The notes under the pieces: generated by a model
What the model saw: only the letters and a program-made list of their open reading frames with translations
What the model was told of the DNA's origin: nothing
Database searches by the model: none
Part shown: positions 49,611 to 58,644 of the stretch, piece by piece
Numbering within the stretch: the first letter of the stretch is position 1
How the letters are laid out: the number at the start of each line of letters is the position of its first letter
Position numbers and translations under genes: made by a program
From: Marsupella aquatica
Taxonomy: Eukaryota; Marchantiophyta
Assembly: GCA_973895155.1 (NCBI GenBank)
Contig: OZ316895.1
Span: forward strand, 2,852,001-2,916,000
Reading direction: 5' to 3'
DNA: 64,000 bases

Positions 49611-49843
49611 AAGAATCCCTATTTTATTCTCCCATAACGACAAGACCCAAGAGAGCAAAGGGTCAATTAAAAAAAGGTCCCTCCCGGGTTCAAATAGCTC
49701 CAGCCCTCCAAAGCAACATGAACCCCCACCGAGATGAGTAACTTTTAAAAAATTAAAAAAAACTTGTATATTTTGGCTTATTTATTTACATGCATCATGC
49801 AATAACACCTAACGGTGACCTTATGTGACGGGACCCCGTCACA

Positions 49844-49909
49844 TTCTCCGTGGTCCGGGCAGTACACCTTGACATCATATTGACGGTTCCTTATGAAGCC
49901 TTGGTGCCT
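49844..49909 (-). pseudogene. Short continuation of the interrupted gypsy pol
   Basis: On minus, 22 codons ending at the element edge read RHQGFIRNRQYDVKVYCPD then HGE, a sequence of the kind found just before the RT region of plant gypsy pol. Beyond 49909 a stop enters and similarity is lost. It fits as the other side of the insertion at 44696. Confidence 0.5.
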
Positions 49910-51065
49910 CTAGTTGTGAGCTTTTAGTAGGGGCTTGCTTGCAAATTTTCCTTGGCTACCCTACTACTTTCCATAGCGATTGAAGCTCGCAGTCTAATGC
50001 TTTAATCTACGTCCTTGGTGAAAGTTTGTGAATCGAGCAAGGCGACCCTGTTTGAATATTTGGCGACCATCAGGCTCCACCCCTCCTTTCTCGCTACCGT
50101 TCCCCGGCCCATGTGGCCTGTCGGTCTCTTCCCAATGTTCCCCTTTATCTTACTCTTTTAAAGGCATACCTCATGAGTAGAATATCCAGGTAAACTAAGA
50201 AAATGAAGGCATACCTCACGAGTAGAATATAAAGGTAAACTAAGAAAATGATGATATATCCCAAATGGTATGTGAGTGACTTAACAAACTTCATTCTTGT
50301 TGGCTAAACTTAGTTATAGTTGCAACTTCCACAATAGTTATAGAAATGACTTCCCAAGAATTCTCCAAAACTCAGTCTAGCACTTGTAACTAAAATGACT
50401 CCAACAACCTAGGAGTCACAAATTTTGGAAGGTCTCAATGGAGTCACTTAAGGCAGGGTCTCAGAATGGCCCGGTTTCTTCTAGTGTAGTAAAAGTTGCA
50501 CTCTCATAGGGAGGGAGTTTTTTTGGAGAGTTAGGTTGTTTTGTCATTGTAGTCTATTGTTTTGAAGTGGAGAAAGCTCTCCTCGGGGGGTTAACTTAGT
50601 GTATATTCTGGGGTACCACGTGCGATCCTAGCCTAATATAAACATATGTATTTTATAATGAGAATATTCCAAAAATATTCTTCATTTTCAATATTAATTA
50701 CCTATTTTACTTTATAAAAAGTATATATTATATAATATTCTACAAATATGAATTTATAATACCTTCCTACGCTTTTTAAAAATTTGACTGACTTCTATCA
50801 AAAATACCTATTTTGGATCGCATGTGGTTCCTAAGAGTTTTGATAGTCAACCCCTCGAGAAGCTCTCCAGCCTCTTGGAAGATAGGAGTGGGGTTTTGTT
50901 GGTTCTAAAAAAATATTTCCAGCCCCCGTTCCAGCCGTCTTCCGCTTGTGGTCCCACCCTAAGCTCTTCCATGGGAACAAATTGGTAGAGATAGCAATAT
51001 CTTTGCTTGGGTTGTGTGCTACCCGTGAGTTACCCTGCCACGACATTTTGGCACCGTTGTTGGGG
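49910..51065 (+). other. Right part of a Ty3/gypsy 5' LTR with primer-binding site
   Basis: The LTR ends at about 51045 (...ccacgaca) and is followed by TTTTGGCACCGTTGTTGGGG (51046-51065), a close match to the TTGGCGCCGTTGCCGGGG primer-site text of plant gypsy elements. The LTR start was not found and no 3' LTR is in the window. It contains a 46-base tandem pair (50161-50252, aaggcatacctca..gagtagaatat) and the MITE at 50583-50859. Confidence 0.55.
50583..50859 (-). mobile_element. MITE, family A, copy 2
   Basis: 277 bases, inverted relative to 32994-33279. Ends are TCGGGGGGTTAACTTAG and GTCAACCCCTCGAG. The flanking 9-mer AAGCTCTCC is exact on both sides (50574-50582 and 50860-50868). It carries the inner CACGTGCGATCC motif and its near-inverse. 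Confidence 0.93.
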
Positions 51066-51100
51066 AGTTATGGCGTGAAGATCAGAAGTGGAAGACCTGG

Positions 51101-54100
51101 ATGAGTGAACGACAACAAAGATATTCAACAAGGAGTGTAAAAAAGACTATTGCAGATTAGGAGGAGGAAGGGAGAGCTTCACCGAGGGACGCTTTGGTGA
51201 AGAGGACCAGACCTGCACCGACTGTAGTTGTTGTACCAATTCAGGTCACTCCCGCCCAGGTAATTCCAGTCAAGATGCCCTCGGGGGTCTCACTATATGG
51301 GGACCTCCCCATCGCCTGCGACGTTTTTAGGCCTCGGACCCCCTAAAATGTAAGAAAAAATATTTTATTTTTTAATCCCTATAAAGTTGGAATATTCTAA
51401 AAATTGGATTAAAAAGACCCTAATGTTCTTATAAGTCTCAAAATTGAATTTAAAAGACCCTATTGTTCTTCTACAAAAATTCTTAAGTCTTCCCTTAGAA
51501 CCAATAAAATGACCCTATCCTTCGTCGCACGTGATATGCCATTTTTGTGGAAGTGAAACCCCCGAGAAGATGCCCAGCACCAAATGCGAGCTTGTGTTAC
51601 TCTAGCATGGTTTTTCATGGAGTGCATGTGATCCGCAGGTTCAGACCAAATTTGAGTAAGCAGCCCTGGCCTTTTTTGCTACCCGGCCCAACCGTCGATA
51701 TGAGACTTTGGCAAATCAAATCCGAACCTAATTAAGCAGGGCTGGCTCCTTTAATTTTGTTATCCCGACAGGGGAGCGAAGACTGCGGAAAAGGCTTGCT
51801 TTAAAATTTATGGGTTCTTCATCTCTTTTCTACCCAGCTTCACACCTTTGGATGCCACTCCAAACGCGTCAGCAGCCCGGAGCTTTATTGGTTCCACCTC
51901 TCCAAAAATTACCGGGAAATTCCATGCTAAGAATTTTTGAATGAAATTTTTTTCAAGTCGAGAAACTCGACTTCAACTTTTTGTAGTCGTCTTGCCATAA
52001 ATTTTGTGCCTTTTTCCTTTTCGCGGATCATGGAAACCAACTGCTGCACATCCCAAAAAACTCGGTGAGGACGGGCTCCCTCCTTTCAAATCAAGTACAC
52101 TAGATTCAGGGGAGATGGTAGTCAAGATGTGGATGATTGGATTGAACAATATTTGGCAACCTTAGTAGCCAATGATGAGGGAGATGAACCCACTACCAAG
52201 TCAGAGGCTATTTCGTGGATTGATTGATGGTGAAGCTATGAGGTGGTACAATGCTTTGACACCTGGAGTGAAAGCTGATTGGCCGAGGCTAAAGTCAACA
52301 TTTGAGGAAGAGTTCAGGGAGATTGGACCTGATTCTAGAGTGATGTCCCGACGAAACTCTATCAAGATGAAGCCAACTGATTCCTTGCGGAGGTACACCC
52401 AACTGGTCCAACAGCTGATTGGGAAGTTATCCATTGCACCGCCATCTAACCTTCAGTTGGAGTGGTTCATCTCTGGCCTACCAGAGTTGCTTGATTTTGA
52501 GGTAAGGAAGGCAGAACCTCAAACCTTGGCGGCTGCTGTTAAGTGATGTACGTAGTCAAGATGTATGAGAAGTCAGCACTACTGTCTGGCCACTGGGCAG
52601 ATAAGAAGCTGAAGAAGAAGGTGAGATTCGAGGAGGAATCAGAGGATAGTGATGACTATTCAGTAGAGGAGAAGCCTAAGCCCCGCCCAGCTAAGGAGAC
52701 ACCCCTTGCCAAGGTGGTGAAGGATGAGATGCAGACCTTGAGGGCAGCCATTGAAGAGGTGAAGGTGCAAATGGCCCGCACCAAGAAGAATAGGAAACTT
52801 GTACCTATGGCCCGCACCAATGTATGGTGTACCCGTTGCAAGAAAGAAGGTCACTTCTCTCAAGATTGCCAAGTTGATTGGAGGATGATTCAGGAGGTTG
52901 AGATGAGTCCACAAGAGGTTGAACTTAGGGAGATGGAGTCTCTTTATGCCATTCAACAAGGAACTATGCGTGCAAAGATGAGAGATAGGACGGGAGGTAG
53001 GACTGGCTATCCAGTGCCTAGAATTAATACTTGGTACTTGTTGGGAGTGTGGAGAGGCTGGTCATATTTCACCTGAGTGCCCCCATCGGAGGATACAAGG
53101 AGAGTACATTTTCCTATGTGGAAATTGCAGGGAAGAAGGACACAAGGCCTCTGGGTGCCCCAAGCTAGTACAACAAAGAACACCACCCCGCTATGTCCCC
53201 ATTCTACCAAGGGAGCAGGCCGCCTTGAATTACTCCAACCCTACAACAGCAGAGCAGCAAAGGGAGGAAGCCACCATTTCAAATGTGAGGTGGATCCAAG
53301 ATGTTGAAGAGGAGAATTTGTGGAAGGTGTCTACCAGGAGGAAACACTATGAGGAAAAGGGCAAGGCACTAGCGGTTGAAGAAGAGAAATCTGATGGTGA
53401 AGAGGAGAAGGAAGCACCAACTTTTGAGCTGCCCGATGTCACAGAGGAAGTGCTAGCACACCTGGAGGAGCTACATGCCAAGGAGGGTGAGACTAGCACC
53501 AAGAGAACTACTGTGGTGGTGAGACCTTCCTCGTCACCTACAGCCAAAAGGGAGTTACACTATAACATCATGCAAGACATTGAGAAGAGGCTAGCTGAAG
53601 TCACCATTGGGCAATTGTTGAAAGACAACCCAAAGTACCGGAAGCAAGTGTTGGATGTTGTGAAGACTAGAAGGAAGAAGAGGCTGCCACCAACCATTTC
53701 AGAGGTGAGATACACTGAAGTGGAGGACTGGGGAGCACCTGATATATATTGGTATTGAGATTGAAGGTTGCATGGTCATAAGGGTACCAGTTGATGGAGG
53801 TTCAAGTGTGAATGTCATGATGGAGCAGACTGCTGCCGACCTAGGCTACACAACATTTGAGCCTACCCCCAAGATACTAAGGATGGCTAACCAGGAAGAG
53901 GTAGTACCGGTGGGTAAACTATCCCAAGTTGTCACTAGGATAGGACAGTTGGAGTACAAGCTGAATTTTGTTGTGATCAGGCTCCCCATCCCAGCTACAT
54001 TCCAGGTTCTGTTGGGGAGGCCTTGGTTGTACAAGGCTGGAGTCTTGGAGGATTGGAAGAACAAGGAGTTCAAAATTGGTTCAGTCAAAATTCCGTGGGG

Positions 54101-54596
54101 GCTGCCAGTATATCAAGGAGAGACAACAACCACTTCTATGGGCTACACAACTGAGAGTGATGAAGCTGATGAAGAAGGCCAGGTGTCGGATTGTTGGATG
54201 GTGGTAAATACATTAAAGACAGCCACTGAGGAGGAGTTTGGTTTCAACCAGCCTGAGGAGGAGCATGTACAGGTCAAGGAAGATGAAGAAGAGAAAGAGG
54301 TCACACCTTTACCCTTGCCCTTGGAGCACCAGCAAGAAAAGACTAATGATGTTGGAGAGACTAAAAAGAAGAATGAGCATGCATTGGGAGAACTTGATGT
54401 GCCATTCACTAGTGAATGGCTGCAACAGCAATTGAAGGAAGACCCAGGTATGGAGAACTACCATGAGACTTTTGGGAGGGAGAAAGAAGAGAGTCTTTCC
54501 CCTGCTGTTAGGCCAGTTCAATATGAGAAGATGAGTCTCACACCGGAGATGGAGTTCTATCTAGGGAGAACCATCCAAGATGTGGAGATGGATTAA
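51101..54596 (+). pseudogene. Ty3/gypsy gag-protease polyprotein, frameshifted
   Basis: ATG at 51101 begins a basic leader (MSERQQRYSTRS) with a TAG soon after and the MITE at 51281-51566 inside. The gag core runs from about 52095 (DDWIEQYLATLVAND, GLIDGEAMRWYNALTPG, STFEEEFREIG). Three CCHC zinc knuckles follow: CTRCKKEGHFSQDC (about 52830), CWECGEAGHISPEC and CGNCREEGHKASGC (53046-53155). The aspartic protease has VPVDGGSSVNVM (about 53785) and LLGRPWLYKAGVL (about 54015). Frameshifts are visible near 52195, 52545, 53035 and 53735. The frame ends at 54594-54596 with no RT, RNase H or integrase. Between 51580 and 52060 lies about 480 bases not fitting gag, perhaps another insertion. Three knuckles are more than the usual one or two. 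Confidence 0.88.
51281..51566 (+). mobile_element. MITE, family B, copy 2
   Basis: 286 bases, inverted relative to 39968-40261. Ends are TCGGGGGTCTCACTA and AGTGAAACCCCCGAG. The 9-bp duplication AAGATGCCC is exact (51272-51280 and 51567-51575). Inserted in the gag leader of the plus-strand gypsy relic. Confidence 0.95.
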
Positions 54597-55917
54597 TCCG
54601 TGGACCCCCCTTGTTCATCTAAGGAATGGGTGTCTCATTTGAAAGTTCCTCTTAGCTCAAGTTTCTCCAAGACCACCCTAAACAAGAAATGCCTGGAAGG
54701 TGCTTTTACAGATACTTCTCTTTCCCCATGAATGTTTTTTACCAATCCCATAAGGACTACACTGTTCACCATAATTAGTGTTAATTCATAGCAGCCATTT
54801 TGGGGCTCTACTCATGACTTAGTGTTACTCACACACGAATTCTGTTATAACACTAATTCGGAGTAAATAAATTAACTTTTACTTTGGACTCTAGAGTATA
54901 AGTTTTTTTTTGGAAAAAAACAAATTTGAAATCCACAAGCATTAGTTTTACTTTGGATTCAAGATCACCCATTTTTTACTAACATAGTAAACAAAGTGAA
55001 AAAATAAAATTAAAATGGAAAAACAGACAAAACTTAGTGTTACTCCTGACTCAAAATCACTTTCGTCAAAATTGGTATTAACTCTAATTTGTGCATAAAA
55101 TTAATTACTCAGAACAATGTACTTTCTCGGAAATGGGGAAACGTCTCTCGAAAGTTTCTCGCTTGTGGTGAAGTTCCAGTCCAGTCAAAGGCCTTGGTTC
55201 CCCCTTTAGTTAATTAAGTTCCACTCCGGTTTCCCAACTCCTTAGACAGTGCCTTCGTTGTGCAATTTCCTCACAATAGCCGTGAAGCTTCCTTCTAGTC
55301 AAGAAGTTTCTTAGCCACATTCTCGTTACTCGGGGCACCTGGGCCTGGAGAGTTCATTCTTTCCAAGGCGAGAGGAAGGTGCCTGTGTTTCGATACTCTC
55401 GAAGTAACATCTCGTCAAACGAAGAAGAATTTCTTCCTTGGCAGCGAAGATTCCTTTTCGCTGGCCTAGCTCCAACTGAGTTTTGGGTCTGTCTAGAAAC
55501 CGAATGATGAATCTAGATGGATCTGGATGTTTGGTGTTTGTTGTGCAAACGTGAGCTCCAAGGTGTTCATGTCACTGGGCGATTGATTGCCCCTCCTCAT
55601 TCCAGTCCGGATACGTTTTGCTCATAAAGGCCTTTCTCTTCCTCCTCTTCTTGTTCTGGAACTACTCCAATTGGGGACTTTGGGCTGAGACGAGGCTGCT
55701 GAATTCAAGGAGTTTGAAGAGTCGTTCGTATCCTGCGTCGGTTTCTCGAGAGCTGAGGGCTGAGATCATCTCACGCCGGTGGACTTCACGAGAGCTTCAT
55801 CAGTGAAGTAGCAACTGAGAATTGAACAAACGTTTTGAGAAATTTCAGAGGTTACGCTGGTGCTTGGATCAATATACAAGGTAGGGTATAGTCTTTTGCT
55901 AAAGTTTTACAACAACT
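54597..55917. other. Non-coding; upstream region of the BAG gene
   Basis: The left half is AT-rich with loose repeats around agtgttactc (54830, 55038). The right half, from about 55150, is more GC-balanced and should hold the promoter and 5' UTR of the BAG gene. I found no canonical heat-shock element: gaagaatttcttcc near 55428 is close but has wrong spacing. A frame at 55618-55806 lacks an ATG and is not called. Confidence 0.5.
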
Positions 55918-56787
55918 ATGGGTGGTGGTCCAGTTTTGCAAGATATGTACGTGCCATACAATTGGCCCGTTTCTCGATTTTTTGATCTGCCTTTTTACGG
56001 AACAACCTCATCGCCGGGGTACTACTGCGGTTTCGACGGTCAATCGCCTCTCGTTGGATTGCTTCCCACACCTCAAGACTGGCCCTCCTACACCGCCTAC
56101 AGAAACCACCGCCATGAAGAAGCCAACGAGAAAATAGCGAGGAACGATCAGGTTCGACATACGGAACCTGTTCCGAGGAAAGATGATGAGATTGATCGAA
56201 CAGTGAAGATGCCGAGTGTTCAATCAGAAGGGGTGACGGAAAGTGAGTTTCAGTCAGAAGAAGTGGGGCGAGGTGGATTTCAATCAGAAGGCGTGGAGAA
56301 GGATGGTGGGGTTCTATTGGAAGGCGGGGATGAGGAGGAAGGTTGTGTTCAACCAGAAGAGGTCGAGAAGGAAGGAAGATTTCAACCAGAAGTGGTGGAT
56401 GAGAAGGAAGGTGAGTTTCAACCCGAACAGGTTGAGGAGAGTGAAGTTGGGAGTGACGAAGAGAGGAGAGCAGCGACTGTGGTGCAAGCCAGGTATAGGG
56501 GCCACCTTGTTCGGACGACACGGCCATTGGTGCAGCTACGCGCAATTGCAGGGATAGAGGCGAAGCTGAAGAGGCTTAAAGAGCAAGCTGGAAGCAGAGC
56601 ATTCGAAGCAGAGCTTCAGAAGGAGAAGTCGATGGCGAAGGTGGGGTTTGAAGAGGATACTTTAGCGCTGTTGATAGAGTTGGACAACATTCAAGGCTCT
56701 CATCCTCTTGTTCGCCAAATTCGGAAGTCGGTGGTACGAGAGATCGTCGACCTCCAGAAGACTGTTGATGCCCTCCATACGCAGTGA
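55918..56787 (+). CDS. BAG-domain co-chaperone with IQ calmodulin-binding motif
   Basis: BAG proteins bind the ATPase domain of Hsp70 and promote nucleotide release; the plant BAG5/6/7 group pairs an IQ motif with the BAG domain and links calcium-calmodulin to stress and cell-death control. The single exon gives 289 residues. The N-terminus is aromatic and Pro-rich (YNWPVSRFFDLPFYG). Residues about 100-172 hold acidic imperfect repeats of the form (F/V)Q(S/P)E.VE..G. The IQ motif is at 188-199 (VVQARYRGHLVR), and the BAG helices run from about 205 to 285 (LLIELDNIQGSHPLVRQIRK). The ATG at 55918 is the first in the open frame, preceded by caacaact. IQ directly before BAG is the family's arrangement. 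It is convergent with the gene at 58645-63374. Gene name within the BAG group is not assigned. Confidence 0.9.
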   Translation: MGGGPVLQDMYVPYNWPVSRFFDLPFYGTTSSPGYYCGFDGQSPLVGLLPTPQDWPSYTAYRNHRHEEANEKIARNDQVRHTEPVPRKDDEIDRTVKMPSVQSEGVTESEFQSEEVGRGGFQSEGVEKDGGVLLEGGDEEEGCVQPEEVEKEGRFQPEVVDEKEGEFQPEQVEESEVGSDEERRAATVVQARYRGHLVRTTRPLVQLRAIAGIEAKLKRLKEQAGSRAFEAELQKEKSMAKVGFEEDTLALLIELDNIQGSHPLVRQIRKSVVREIVDLQKTVDALHTQ

Positions 56788-57226
56788 TCGTGTTTACTAG
56801 AGGATCAAGAACTAGAGTTGGAGGAGATAAGTGCAAGGTTTGTGACATCGAACTGGCGGAGGTGTTTGGCACCCAACCCGTCTCTTGGGCACGCCTTTGG
56901 TTGTCCGGGGTTGAGCTCCTCCTGCAGGTAACCAATTGTACAATCGACTGATGGCATCGGAGCAACAGAAGTGGAAGGAAGGGATACATAAATTCAATTC
57001 ACAGAGTTGCAGTCAATTGGAGCAAGGGCAAGAAGAATTCGACACACGAATGAAGTTGCATCCCATTGTTCAACGGTCATCAGAATCCTTGAGTGGCAGA
57101 AGAAACACAATGATGTACGCTAAAAGATTTGGAGTAAAGGCTACGGAGCCTGTGTAACGGGAGTTGGTCCGTAATTCTGTTCTAGGAAGAAAAGAAGAAT
57201 TTTTGGGACAAAGGAATGTCCATGTA

Positions 57227-57232
57227 AATAAA
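57227..57232 (+). terminator. Possible polyadenylation signal of the BAG gene
   Basis: AATAAA about 440 bases after the BAG stop codon, on the plus strand. A frame at 56953-57157 in this presumed 3' UTR has no recognisable content. Confidence 0.35.
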
Positions 57233-58644
57233 GATTTTGAACTTCAGTAAAGTGAGTGAGACCGTAAATTCATAATTCGTTCTTCTCGACAACAATATAG
57301 CATACAATTGGGAATATACGCTCCTCCAGGGCTAAAGTATGGTTTTAAGTTTCTCAGTGAATTGAACGGAATTCACACTGCTTGAGTGATACACTTCCAA
57401 CCACGTCGTCAGTACTCTCGAGAGGAGCTCGAAGTTAGTAACGGAGAAAGTTGACAAGTTTACTCGATGAATGCGCACGATCCTGTCAGCTCGATGACTT
57501 CGGACGTCGATTATAGAATCTTATAATAAGGTTCTGATCGGGCTTACTCTTCAGAATATTTTGTGTAATCATTGTGCTAATCTTAATGTAGATTTGTAGT
57601 TTGCAGCTGGCAGCATAAAGGGTGTGTGAAGCAGCTATCGGCCTATGAAGTTTGGAGCCCCGAATGCTGGGCACAGGATAGCCCGGCAGCAATTTCAACC
57701 ACAGTCACTCACGTTGCTATCCCTTCTAAAACCTTTGCTTCGAAAGCCCATTCCGCCGCTCAAACGTGGGCCCTCATAAGAATTGTAAGGCTCACCGCAT
57801 TGGGGGCCATAGATATTTTATAAGATTTTCGGAAAACTACGGACAAAACATAGAGTCCTGTGTAGAAGATGAGCAAATTTAACCGTATCCGTTATCCTGA
57901 TCTTCGATCGCACTTTAATAAATAGATGCTCCGATGAGTCGGAGCAAATCGGCGGACTTGTACTGCACTAGAATGTCGGGGTCATGTCTCGAGTATAACT
58001 AGGACAGTTTTGGTCTTCAAGGACTATGCGATCGCGCGTAAAAGCTTCATGTGCAGCAGTGGGGAAGGGATCTCGACTCTTTCCAGAGCGAAGTCCACCC
58101 AACTTAATTCCAAATCATCCTACTTCTCAAGATACCAAGTACTAAAGGAAATTCACTTCGTTCTAGTCCTGCAGGACTCCATCGTCACTTTTACAATATT
58201 CAAGTTCTACTTAGGATCAGGTTCAACGGCAAACAATATCCAGATATCAATTCAACAGGCCAAGATATGCATTCACTGTTGGAAGCACAGTTAAAAACAT
58301 TGCTGTCGGAGAAGTGAATCGTTCGCTAGAAGAAGATTCGTATTTACATTTCAATACAGAATAACCAGTTTGTTATTTATGGCCGGGAGCACCTTGCCTC
58401 TGTTATCTCATTTACAATTCAAGGCTAGGCGTCTCCCTTCATTCGTTTTCTATTCTACGGTAAGAAATTAATTACACAACCACCAGACACTAACGGATGA
58501 ATGGGCTACTTCAACTTGACATAGTTCTTGTAACTCCCCTCACTTATTTATCTAGGCTGCCGTTCTTATTTCTATATGGGAGAGAAATGTAGAATCTCTC
58601 CTGCAGCGTAGTCTCTTTGAGATTAATTGAAGCATTTAAGTACC
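57233..58644. other. Intergenic space between convergent genes
   Basis: No supported gene. It should contain the 3' ends of both flanking transcripts. Confidence 0.55.

Larger units (their letters stand above)
44697..49843 (+). mobile_element. 5.1-kb element with long terminal inverted repeats made of GGTACC arrays
   Basis: Left end (44697) and right end (49843) are inverted copies of each other. Each has a hairpin cap (TGTGACGGGGTCTTTGTCACA at left; TGTGACGGGACCCCGTCACA at 49824-49843), about 240-310 bases of shared unique sequence (ataaataagccaa, gaccctttgctctcttgggtc, aaaatagggattcttatggg), then a GGTACC array (45021-45520 and 49055-49610). Inside are one long plus-strand gene and the block 48290-49020. 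It interrupts a gypsy pol. The target duplication is unclear; CCGTG at 44691-44695 and 49848-49852 is the only candidate, and it does not sit flush with the ends. Long terminal inverted repeats with internal tandem units are the mark of foldback-type transposons; two LTR elements joined head to head is the main alternative. Confidence 0.65.

Noticed and set aside
44691-49852. CCGTG as a 5-bp target duplication of the 44697-49843 element
   Set aside because: The right copy is four bases away from the element end, so it may be chance; kept only as a candidate.
55425-55445. Heat-shock element before the BAG gene
   Set aside because: gaagaatttcttcc looks tempting, but the GAA and TTC units are one base apart, not two, so it is not canonical.
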